From Oryzisolibacter propanilivorax (lineage in GTDB: Bacteria; Pseudomonadota; Gammaproteobacteria; Burkholderiales; Burkholderiaceae_C), in assembly GCF_900103645.1 (NCBI RefSeq), contig NZ_FNHP01000005.1:248001-312000 (forward strand): a DNA stretch of 64,000 bases, written 5' to 3'. The notes under the pieces are model-generated. The model was given only the letters and a program-made list of their open reading frames with translations, did no database searches and had not been told where the DNA came from. The first letter of the stretch is position 1; each line of letters opens with the position of its first letter. Below, piece by piece: positions 44,427 through 51,701 of this stretch. The translations under genes were made by a program, and so were the position numbers.

Positions 44427-45392
44427 TCAGCCCTGCTGCAGCGCATGCCACATCTGCTGGTCGCGCTCGGCGGTCCAGATGCGCGGGTCGTGGATGCCGC
44501 TGGCCTCGTCGTGCGCGCGCGTCACGTCGAAGGGCAGGCAGTGTTCGTAGATGAAGACATGGCCGAACTTCGGGTCCATGGCGCGCCGCGTGTGGGCCAT
44601 GGTGGCCTTCAGGTCCATGCCCTGGGCCACGGCTTCCTGGGCGCTGGCGTACAGCGTGCTGACGAAGTCGCGCGTGTAGGCCAGGCCCTTACGCACCGCC
44701 TCGGGTGTCGTCAGGGCCGGGCCACGCCCAGGCACCAGCTTGTCGAAGTTCATTGCCGCCAGGCGGTCCAGCGTCTGCGGCCAGTCGGCCAGGTAGGCGT
44801 CGCCGGTGTAGCACGCGGCGTCGGCCTCCACCAGGTCGCCGGAAAAGCAGATGTTCTGGCCCGGCAGATAAACGATGGTGTCGCCCTTGGTGTGGCCGCG
44901 GCCGATCTGCTGGATCTTCACTTCCAACTCGCCCATCCACAGCGTCATCTCGCCCTGGAACGTCATCGTGGGCCAGGTCAGCCCGGGCACGCTTTCCACG
45001 GCCTGGAACAGACGCGGGAAGCGGCCGATCTCCGAGTCCATGTCCTGCTGGCCGCGCTCGACGATCAGGTCGTAGGTGTCGTGGCTGGCGATGATCTGCT
45101 GCAGGCCCTCGGTGCGGTAGCCGCTGGCGCCCAGCACCCGCACCGCGTGGTAGTGCGTCAGCACCACGTACTTGATCGGCTTGTCGGTGATCTCGCGGAT
45201 CTTGCGGATGACGCCCTGCGCCGCCACCGGGGTGGCGGTGGCGTCGATGATCATCACGCCGTCGTCGCCGATGATCACGCCGGTGTTCGGATCGCCCTCG
45301 GCGGTATACGCGTAGGCGTTGTCGCTGAGCTTGTCCCAGCTGATCTTCTTTTCTTCCAGGTCGGCCTGGGAGGCAAATTGCTTGTCGGTCAC
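44427..45392 (-). CDS. MBL-fold hydrolase with degenerate metal motif
   Basis: 321 residues from a GTG start (45390-45392) preceded by GGAGA. Metallo-beta-lactamase fold: NTGVIIGDDGVMIIDATATPVAAQGVIRKIREITDKPIKYVVLTHYHAVRVLGASGYR, then GRGHTKGDTIVYLPGQNICFSGDLVEADAACYTGDA. Canonical HxHxDH is replaced by H80-Y-H82-A-V84-R85, so two expected metal ligands are missing while the later His (GRGHTKGD) and Asp (SGDLVE) remain. It is the first gene of the leftward aromatic cluster, divergent from a LysR regulator. It may hydrolyse an aromatic ester, lactone or thioester feeding the pathway; reaction unproven. Confidence 0.85.
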   Translation of the reverse strand: MTDKQFASQADLEEKKISWDKLSDNAYAYTAEGDPNTGVIIGDDGVMIIDATATPVAAQGVIRKIREITDKPIKYVVLTHYHAVRVLGASGYRTEGLQQIIASHDTYDLIVERGQQDMDSEIGRFPRLFQAVESVPGLTWPTMTFQGEMTLWMGELEVKIQQIGRGHTKGDTIVYLPGQNICFSGDLVEADAACYTGDAYLADWPQTLDRLAAMNFDKLVPGRGPALTTPEAVRKGLAYTRDFVSTLYASAQEAVAQGMDLKATMAHTRRAMDPKFGHVFIYEHCLPFDVTRAHDEASGIHDPRIWTAERDQQMWHALQQG

Positions 45393-45492
45393 GGCGCTTG
45401 GGTCTCCGGTGGGGTCGCGGGGCACGGGGCACGGGGCACGGGGGCATTAGACGGCGGGCATATTTATCAGACAAACGATTTTTAGTAATCCA

Positions 45493-45505
45493 TTCACAAA
45501 TTGAA
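45493..45505. promoter_or_regulatory. Candidate LysR-type operator (T-N11-A)
   Basis: TTCA-CAAAT-TGAA, a perfect interrupted palindrome of the T-N11-A class, located 4 bases before the LysR start codon and in the AT-rich patch of the divergent MBL/LysR region. Position suits autorepression plus control of the leftward cluster. Confidence 0.5.
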
Positions 45506-45508
45506 CTT

Positions 45509-46414
45509 ATGAATGTCACGCTGCGCCAGCTCTCGGCCTTTCTGGCGGTGGCCGATACCGGCAGCTTCACGCTGGCGGCCGAGCGGCTGTTCGTCACCCA
45601 GTCTGCCCTGAGCGCGCTGATCAAGGAACTGGAGCTGTCCCTGGGACTGCGGCTGTTCGACCGCAGCACGCGGCGGCTGCGCCTGTCGGAGACCGGCCGC
45701 GAGCTGTACCCGCAGATCGAGAAGATCCTGAACGACCTGCAGGGCGTGATCAGCGAGGCCGGCAACCTGAAGGCGCTGGCGCGCGGCAGCGTGCGCGTGG
45801 CCGTCCCGCAGCTGCTGGCGTGCACGCTGCTGCCGCAGGTGATGGCGGGCTTTCACGCGCTGCACCCGGGCGTGCACCTGCGGTTGGTGGACTGCGCGGT
45901 GGAGAGCGTGATGGCGCGCGTGTTCTCAGGCGAGGTGGACATCGGCCTGGGCCCGGAGCGCGAGGCCAACTCTGACATCGACGCCGCGCCGCTGTTCACC
46001 CTGCCCTTCATGGCGGTGCTGCCGCCGCAGCATCCGCTGGCGCGGCGCGAGTGCCTGCAGTGGGACGACCTGAGCGGCCAGCCGCTGATCACCCTGCAGG
46101 GCCAGTTCACCGACCTGCTGGTCAGCGACGTGGGCGAGGCCGCGCGCGACCTGCCCAAGGAGGCCTTCACCCAGGTCACCTTCATGACCACGGCGCTGGC
46201 GCTGGTCGCCGCCGGCCTGGGCCTGACGCTGTGCATGCCCTATGCCAGCGCGCTGGTGCGCCAGTACGGCCTGGTGATGCGGCCCATTGGCGACCCGGTG
46301 GTCGAGCGTTCTTTCTGGATCTTCACGCGCCGCGGGCGTTCGCTGTCGCCAGCGGCGCAGGGATTTCTGGAGTATTTGCGCCAGCGGCTGCAGCAGCCGC
46401 AGGCGTTTGGCTGA
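45509..46414 (+). CDS. LysR-family regulator of the aromatic cluster
   Basis: 301 residues. MNVTLRQLSAFLAVADTGSFTLAAERLFVTQSALSALIKELELSLGLRLFDRSTRRLRLSETGRELYPQIEKIL is the N-terminal helix-turn-helix. The effector domain (residues 90-300) has SVRVAVPQLLACTLLPQVMAGFHALHPGVHLRLVD and AALALVAAGLGLTL. The ATG at 45509 is the family start. It faces away from the MBL-hydroxylase-FAH-TRAP cluster with an operator-like palindrome between them, so it most likely activates that cluster in response to the aromatic substrate or an intermediate. Confidence 0.9.
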   Translation: MNVTLRQLSAFLAVADTGSFTLAAERLFVTQSALSALIKELELSLGLRLFDRSTRRLRLSETGRELYPQIEKILNDLQGVISEAGNLKALARGSVRVAVPQLLACTLLPQVMAGFHALHPGVHLRLVDCAVESVMARVFSGEVDIGLGPEREANSDIDAAPLFTLPFMAVLPPQHPLARRECLQWDDLSGQPLITLQGQFTDLLVSDVGEAARDLPKEAFTQVTFMTTALALVAAGLGLTLCMPYASALVRQYGLVMRPIGDPVVERSFWIFTRRGRSLSPAAQGFLEYLRQRLQQPQAFG

Positions 46415-46446
46415 ACTGACCGGGCCGGCATGGGCCGGTACGGGGC

Positions 46447-47142
46447 TTACACCTCCAGCCACTCCTTGCGCACGGCCGCATCGGCCCGCAGCTCGGCGGG
46501 CGTGCCCGAGAACACGATGCGCCCATGGCCCATGACCAGCGCCCGGTCGGAGATCGTCAGCGCGATGGTGAGTTTTTGCTCGATCAGCAGCACCGACACG
46601 CCGCGGCTTTTCAGCAGCGTCAGGTACTGCGCCACCTGCTCGACGATCTTCGGCGCCAGGCCCTCGGTGGGCTCGTCGACCAGCACCAGCTGCGGGTCGC
46701 CCATCAGCGTGCGGCACAGCGTCAGCATCTGCTGCTCGCCGCCCGACAGCACGCCGGCCTGCACGTTGCGCCGCTCGCCCAGGCGCGGGAACAGCGCGTA
46801 CATGTCGTCCTCGCTCCAGCGCCCGGCGCGGGCGCCGCCCTTGCGGCCCAGCAGCAGGTTCTGCTGCACGGTGAGCTGCGGGAACACGTCGCGGCTCTCG
46901 GGCACGTAGCCCAGGCCCAGGTGGGCGATCTCGTAGGCCTTGCGCCCGGCCAGCGGCGTGCCGTTCCAGGCGACGCGGCCCTGCCAGTCGACCATCCCCA
47001 TGACGGCCTTGGCGGCGGTGGAGCGGCCCGAGCCGTTGCGCCCCAGCAGCGCGACGATCTCGCCGGGATGCACTTCCAGATCCACGCCGTGCAGCACGTG
47101 GCTCTTGCCGTACCAGGCGTGCAGGTTCTCGACGTTCAGCAT
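46447..47142 (-). CDS. livF: Branched-chain-type ABC transporter ATPase (LivF)
   Basis: 231 residues from MLNVENLHAWYGKSHVLHGVDLEVHPGEIVALLGRNGSGRSTAAKAVMG. The Walker A motif reads GRNGSGRST with Arg at residue 40 where nearly all ABC ATPases have Lys. Signature LSGGEQQMLTLCRTLM, Walker B LVLVDEPTEGLAP and the switch His region (LLIEQK, with Gln as typical of LivF) are otherwise intact. It would pair with LivG in a heterodimer. Final gene of the five-gene leftward operon, one base after the livG stop. Confidence 0.9.
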   Translation of the reverse strand: MLNVENLHAWYGKSHVLHGVDLEVHPGEIVALLGRNGSGRSTAAKAVMGMVDWQGRVAWNGTPLAGRKAYEIAHLGLGYVPESRDVFPQLTVQQNLLLGRKGGARAGRWSEDDMYALFPRLGERRNVQAGVLSGGEQQMLTLCRTLMGDPQLVLVDEPTEGLAPKIVEQVAQYLTLLKSRGVSVLLIEQKLTIALTISDRALVMGHGRIVFSGTPAELRADAAVRKEWLEV

Positions 47143-47143
47143 G

Positions 47144-47932
47144 TCAGCCCTCCCCCGCCTGCTGCGCGGCGATGACCGAGCCCAGGTAAGCCTCCTGCAC
47201 GCGCGGGTTGGCGCGCACCGCCTCGGGCGTGTCGAAGGCGATGACCTCGCCATACACCACCACGGCGATGCGGTCGGCCAGGCCAAAGACTACGCCCATG
47301 TCGTGCTCCACGGTCAGCAGCGTGCGGCCCTCGGTCACCTCGCGGATCAGGCGGATGAAGCGCGCGGTTTCGGTGGTGCTCATGCCGGCCGTGGGCTCGT
47401 CCAGCAGGATGACGCTGGCGCCGCCGGCGATGGTGATGCCGATCTCCAGCGCGCGCTGCTCGGCATAGGTCAGGTTCATGGCCAGCTCGTCGCGCTTGGG
47501 CGCCAGGTGGATCATCGCCATCAGTTGCGCGGCGCGCTCGTTGGCGTCGCGCAGGCTGGCCAGGCGACGCCAGAAGGCGTAGCCATACCCCAGGCTCCAC
47601 AGCACGCTGGCGCGCAGGTTCTCGAACACCGACAGGCGCGGGAAGATGTTCGTGATCTGGAAGCTGCGCGACAGGCCCAGGCGGTTGATCTCGAACGGCG
47701 CGCGGCCGTCGATGCGCGTGCCGTGCAGCAGCACCTGGCCGCTGGTGGGCGCGAAACGTCCGCTGATCAGGTTGAACAGCGTGGACTTGCCCGCGCCGTT
47801 GGGCCCGATGATGGCCACGCGCTCGCCGGCGTGCACCGCCAGGTCGGCGCCGCGGATGATCTCGGTCTTGCCAAAGCTCTTGCGCAGGGCGCGCAGCTCC
47901 AGGGCGGCAGGCGTGGCGGGGGGCTGCGTCAT
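47144..47932 (-). CDS. livG: Branched-chain-type ABC transporter ATPase (LivG)
   Basis: 262 residues. Walker A IIGPNGAGKST (canonical Lys), LISGRFAPTSGQVLLHGTRIDG, GLSRSFQITNIFPRLSVFENLRA, the signature region NLTYAEQRALEIGITIAGGASVILLDEPTAGMSTTET and switch LTVEHDMGVVFGLADR. The LSGGQ is replaced by LTYAEQ, a common variant in LivG homologues of this kind. Starts with ATG overlapping the livM stop (ATGA). Confidence 0.92.
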   Translation of the reverse strand: MTQPPATPAALELRALRKSFGKTEIIRGADLAVHAGERVAIIGPNGAGKSTLFNLISGRFAPTSGQVLLHGTRIDGRAPFEINRLGLSRSFQITNIFPRLSVFENLRASVLWSLGYGYAFWRRLASLRDANERAAQLMAMIHLAPKRDELAMNLTYAEQRALEIGITIAGGASVILLDEPTAGMSTTETARFIRLIREVTEGRTLLTVEHDMGVVFGLADRIAVVVYGEVIAFDTPEAVRANPRVQEAYLGSVIAAQQAGEG

Positions 47933-49269
47933 GGCGTCGCCCCCTGGCGCTGCAGCTGGCGCTCGATCTCGTCCTGCACCGCGTCCCAGCGGCGCACGAA
48001 GTGGCGCCGGCTGCACTCGAACAGCACCGCACCGATGGCGAACACCGCGCCAGCGCCCAGCCACGCCGCCGTGCCGCGCGCGTCCAGCGTCAGGCCGAGG
48101 AAGGACAGCTCACCGCCCAGCGCGGCGTTGAGCTGCAGGTGATAGACCATCTCCACCAGGGCCGCCGCACCCAGCAGCGCTGGCAGGCCGCTGGCCAGCA
48201 GCGCCGCATACGGCCAGGCCAGCGCGCGCCATTGCCCGAAACGCACCACGCGCAGGTTCATCAGGATCAGGCTGGCGATCCCGCCGGGCGCGAACATGAC
48301 CATCAACAGAAAGATCAGGCCCAGGTACAGCAACCAGGCCATGGACAGCTCGGACAGCAGCACCGATGCCAGCACCAGCAGGACCGCGCCGATGATCGGC
48401 CCGAAGAAAAACCCGGCCCCGCCCAGGAAGGTGAACAGCAGGTAACCGCCCGAGCGCACAGTGCTGACGCTGTCGGCGCCGGTGACGATCTCGAAGTTGA
48501 TCGCCGCCAGCGCCCCGCCCACCCCGGCGAAGAAGCCGGCGATGGTGAAGGCGAACCAGCGCACGCGCTGGGTGTTGTAGCCGATGAACTCCACCCGCTC
48601 GGGGTTGTCGCGCACGGCATTCAGGATGCGCCCCAGGGGCGTACCGGTGAAGGCAAACATCAGCGCCGTGCAGGCGAAACAGTAGGCGGCGATCAGGTAG
48701 TACACCTGGATCGCCGGGCCGAAGGTGATGCCCAGGAAGCCGCTGCCATAGACCCGGTCGGTGGTGATGCCGCCCTCGCCGCCGAAGAACTCGGGGAACA
48801 TCAGCGCCATGGCGGCGACCAGCTCGCCGATGCCCAGGGTGATCATGGCGAACGTGGTGCCGGCCTTGCGCGTGGTCACGAAGCCCAGCAGCAGCGCAAA
48901 GAATGCCCCGGCCAGCCCTCCCACTACCGGCATCAGCACCAGCGGAATCGGCAGCACGCCGCGTCCAGCCAGGTTGATGGCATGGATGGTGATGAACGAG
49001 CCGAGCCCGGTATAGACCGCGTGGCCGAAGCTCAGCATGCCACCCTGCCCCAGTAGGATGTTGTAGGACAGGCAGATGACGATGACATAGCCCATCTGCG
49101 AGAGCATGGTCAGCGCCAGGCTGCTGGTGAAGATGTGCGGCGCGGCCAGCAGCGCCAGCGCGAACAGCGTCCACACGGCGATGCGGCCGACGTTCAGGGG
49201 GTGGAAGCGGTAGACAGCAGGCGGGGGCGCGGCCGACGAAGTGGACGGAGACGAGAGTGTGGCGGTCAT
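47929..49269 (-). CDS. livM: Branched-chain-type ABC transporter permease (LivM)
   Basis: 446 residues, longer than a minimal LivM because of an added C-terminal segment of about 90 residues containing extra helices (LAWPYAALLASGLPALLG, GLTLDARGTAAWLGAGAVFAIGAVLF) and a charged tail (SRRHFVRRWDAVQDEIERQLQRQ). Core helices with ILLGQGGMLSFGHAVYTGLGSFITIHAIN, FVTTRKAGTTFAMITLGIGELVAAMAL and ILNAVRDNPERVEFIGYNTQRVRWFAFTIAGFFAGVGGALAA (the EAA-type loop) are classic. Overlaps livG and lies 4 bases after livH. Confidence 0.92.
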   Translation of the reverse strand: MTATLSSPSTSSAAPPPAVYRFHPLNVGRIAVWTLFALALLAAPHIFTSSLALTMLSQMGYVIVICLSYNILLGQGGMLSFGHAVYTGLGSFITIHAINLAGRGVLPIPLVLMPVVGGLAGAFFALLLGFVTTRKAGTTFAMITLGIGELVAAMALMFPEFFGGEGGITTDRVYGSGFLGITFGPAIQVYYLIAAYCFACTALMFAFTGTPLGRILNAVRDNPERVEFIGYNTQRVRWFAFTIAGFFAGVGGALAAINFEIVTGADSVSTVRSGGYLLFTFLGGAGFFFGPIIGAVLLVLASVLLSELSMAWLLYLGLIFLLMVMFAPGGIASLILMNLRVVRFGQWRALAWPYAALLASGLPALLGAAALVEMVYHLQLNAALGGELSFLGLTLDARGTAAWLGAGAVFAIGAVLFECSRRHFVRRWDAVQDEIERQLQRQGATP

Positions 49270-49273
49270 GGGG

Positions 49274-50227
49274 TCAATCCTCCCGCGTGCCGAGCAGCCC
49301 GCGCGGGCGCAGGATCAGCATCAGCACCAGCAGCAAATACGGCAGGATGGGTGCTACCTGCGAGACAGTGAGCTTCAATACCGGCCAGCCGAAGGTCTGC
49401 TCGCCCGTGGCCAGGCCAAAGTGTCCCAGCGCCCCGGCCACCGACCAGTCCAGCGCCACGGCAAAGGTCTGCACGATGCCGATGAGCAGCGATGCGAGGA
49501 ACGCCCCGGCCAGCGAGCCCATGCCGCCGACCACGACCACCACGAAGATGATCGAGCCGACCGACGCGGCCATGGCCGGCTCGGTGATGTAGGTATTGCC
49601 GCCGATCACACCCGCCAGCCCGGCCAGCGCGCAGCCGCCGCCGAACACCAGCATGAACACGCGCGGCACGTTGTGTCCCAGCGCCTCGACCATCTGCGGG
49701 TGCTTGAGCGCCGCCTGGATGACCAGCCCGATGCGCGTGCGCGTCAGCACCAGCCACACGCTCAGCAGCATCAGCAGCGCCACCAGCATGATGAACGAGC
49801 GCGACTTCGGGAACTGCGTGCCGTACAGCGTGAACAGCGGCCCCTGCAATGCCGGCGGAAGGCCGTAGGGCACCGTCGAGCGCCCCCACACCAGCTGCAC
49901 CACTTCCAGGATCAGGTAGGACAGGCCGAAGGTGATCAGCAGCTCGGGCACGTGCCCGAAACGGTGCACGCGCCGCAGGCACCAGCGCTCGAACGCCGCG
50001 CCCAGGGCGCCCACCAGCAGCGGCGCCAGCACCAGCGCCGGCCAGAAGCCCAGCACGCCCGACAGCGTATAGGCGAAGTAGGCGCCCAGCATGTAGAAAC
50101 TGGTGTGCGCGAAATTGAGCACACCCATCATGCTGAAGATCAGGGTCAGCCCCGAGCTGAGCATGAACAGCAGCAGCCCGTAGCTGACGCCGTTGAGCAG
50201 CGAGATGACGAAGAATTCCAGGTTCAT
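49274..50227 (-). CDS. livH: Branched-chain-type ABC transporter permease (LivH)
   Basis: 317 residues from MNLEFFVISLLNGVSYGLLLFMLSSGLTLIFSMMGVLNFAHTSFYMLGAYFAYTLSGVLGFWPALVLAPLLVGALGAAFERWCLRRVH, the LivH signature N-terminus. GLVIQAALKHPQMVEALGHNVPRVFMLVFGGGCALAGLAGVIGG is the EAA-type loop, and the C-terminus ends LMLILRPRGLLGTRED. Forms the translocation channel with LivM. It follows the binding-protein gene (100 bases) past a terminator that probably lowers its level. Confidence 0.92.
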   Translation of the reverse strand: MNLEFFVISLLNGVSYGLLLFMLSSGLTLIFSMMGVLNFAHTSFYMLGAYFAYTLSGVLGFWPALVLAPLLVGALGAAFERWCLRRVHRFGHVPELLITFGLSYLILEVVQLVWGRSTVPYGLPPALQGPLFTLYGTQFPKSRSFIMLVALLMLLSVWLVLTRTRIGLVIQAALKHPQMVEALGHNVPRVFMLVFGGGCALAGLAGVIGGNTYITEPAMAASVGSIIFVVVVVGGMGSLAGAFLASLLIGIVQTFAVALDWSVAGALGHFGLATGEQTFGWPVLKLTVSQVAPILPYLLLVLMLILRPRGLLGTRED

Positions 50228-50264
50228 CCGGCAACGCGCGGACAGCCGCGCCTTGTGCAATGGT

Positions 50265-50294
50265 CAAAAAAAGGGCCCGAGCGTACTCGGGCCC
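50265..50294 (-). terminator. Intrinsic terminator between the binding-protein gene and livH
   Basis: GGGCCCGAG (50273-50281) pairs with CTCGGGCCC (50286-50294) around a 4-base loop; on the minus strand the hairpin is followed by a run of seven T. It should partly end transcription after the abundant binding protein, with the remainder reading into livH-M-G-F. Confidence 0.85.
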
Positions 50295-50327
50295 ATGCAA
50301 TGCCCCCTCCAGGCCCCTCAAGAATCG

Positions 50328-51569
50328 TCAGCTTGGCCGTTTCATCTGGCACGACGTGGGCGTGCTGGCCACATAGGGTTCGTAGTACTTCACCGGCACG
50401 AACGTGTAGCCGGTGTTCTCCTGGTCGTACGGGTGCTGGCCGCCGGCCTTTTCCCAACGGGTGATGAACAGGCCCTGCTGCAGCTGGTGGTCGGTTTTGC
50501 GCATCTCGACCTCGCCGTTGAAGCTCTTGAACTTCATGCCCTCCATGACCTTGGCGACCTTGGCCGGGTCGGTCGAGCCGGCCTTGGCGAAGGCCGCGTC
50601 CAGCAGCGCAAAGCCGTGGTACACGGCCGAGGTGTACATGTCGTCGTTGAACTTCTGCTTGTAGCTGGCCACCAGCTTTTGCATCTCGCCCGGCAGGTTC
50701 ATGTGGCCGTACGAGACCATGTACACCCGCTTATCGGCGCCCGCACCCATGGCCGTGGGGCTGCCCGTGACGCCGCCGTAGTAGGTGTAGAAGTTGACGT
50801 TGTTCAGGCCGGCGTCGTTGGCCGCCTTGATCAAGAGCGCCAGGTCCGAGCCCCAGTTGCCGGTGATCACCGTGTCCGCGCCCGACTGCTTGATCTTGGC
50901 GATGTAGGGCGAGAAATCGCGCACCTGGGCCAGCGGCGCGAAGTCGTCGCCGACGATTTCCACATCAGGACGCTTGTGCTTGAGCATCTCCTTGGCGTAC
51001 TTGGAGACCTGCTGGCCGTGCGAGTAGTTCTGGTTGATCAGGTAGACCTTCTTGACCTCGGGATGGTCCTTCATGAAGGTGGTGATGGCCTCCATCTTCA
51101 TGGAGGTGTCGGCATCCAGGCGGAAGTGCCAGTAGCTGCACTTGCTGTTGGTGAGATCGGGGTCCACGGCGGCGTAGTTCAGGAACACCACCTCCTTGCC
51201 GGGGTTGCGCGCGTTGTGCTTTTCCAGCGCGTCCATGATGGCCAGCGCCGGGCCCGAGCCGTTGCCCTGCGCCACGTAGCGCGCACCCTGGTCGATCGCC
51301 GAGCGCAGCGCGCTGGTGGTCTCCTGCGGGCTGAGCTTGTTGTCGATGCCGATGATCTCGAACTTCACGCCCGAGGCGTTCTTCTTGCTGAACTCCTCGG
51401 CCAGGAATTGCCAGGTCTTCAGCTGGTTGGTGCCCACCGCCGCCATCAGGCCCGACAGTGGGTCCAGCCAGGCGATCTTCACGGTCTCGCCCTTCTGCGC
51501 CAGCGCGCTGGTGGCGCCGCAAGTGAGCAAAACGGCGCCGGCCAATGCCCTGATGGTGCGTGGTTGCAT
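50328..51569 (-). CDS. ABC transporter periplasmic binding protein, Liv/aromatic type
   Basis: 413 residues; ATG 51567-51569 with AAGGAG about 10 bases upstream. Signal peptide MQPRTIRALAGAVLLTCGATSALAQ, then KGETVKIAWLDPLSGLMAAVGTNQLKTWQFLAEEFSKKNASGVKFEIIGIDNKLSPQETTSALRSAIDQGARYVAQGNGSGPALAIMDALEKHNARNP. Family-5 binding fold, with QNYSHGQQVSKYAKEMLKHKRPDVEIVGDDFAPLAQVRDFSPYIAKIKQSGADTVITGNWGSDLALLIKAA. The ligand could be branched-chain amino acids, but linkage to an acyl-CoA ligase gene points to a carboxylic acid such as an aromatic or fatty acid (inference). Confidence 0.92.
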   Translation of the reverse strand: MQPRTIRALAGAVLLTCGATSALAQKGETVKIAWLDPLSGLMAAVGTNQLKTWQFLAEEFSKKNASGVKFEIIGIDNKLSPQETTSALRSAIDQGARYVAQGNGSGPALAIMDALEKHNARNPGKEVVFLNYAAVDPDLTNSKCSYWHFRLDADTSMKMEAITTFMKDHPEVKKVYLINQNYSHGQQVSKYAKEMLKHKRPDVEIVGDDFAPLAQVRDFSPYIAKIKQSGADTVITGNWGSDLALLIKAANDAGLNNVNFYTYYGGVTGSPTAMGAGADKRVYMVSYGHMNLPGEMQKLVASYKQKFNDDMYTSAVYHGFALLDAAFAKAGSTDPAKVAKVMEGMKFKSFNGEVEMRKTDHQLQQGLFITRWEKAGGQHPYDQENTGYTFVPVKYYEPYVASTPTSCQMKRPS

Positions 51570-51701
51570 GTCGGGGGTCTCCTTGGATGCAAATGGTTCC
51601 TGGAACGTGACCCGTGCAGCGTACAAGCCGCGCTGCGCGGGCCATTCAGGGATTGCCCCTAACGCCTATCGCCCAGGCGACTGGGGCACTGCGCCGCCCT
51701 A

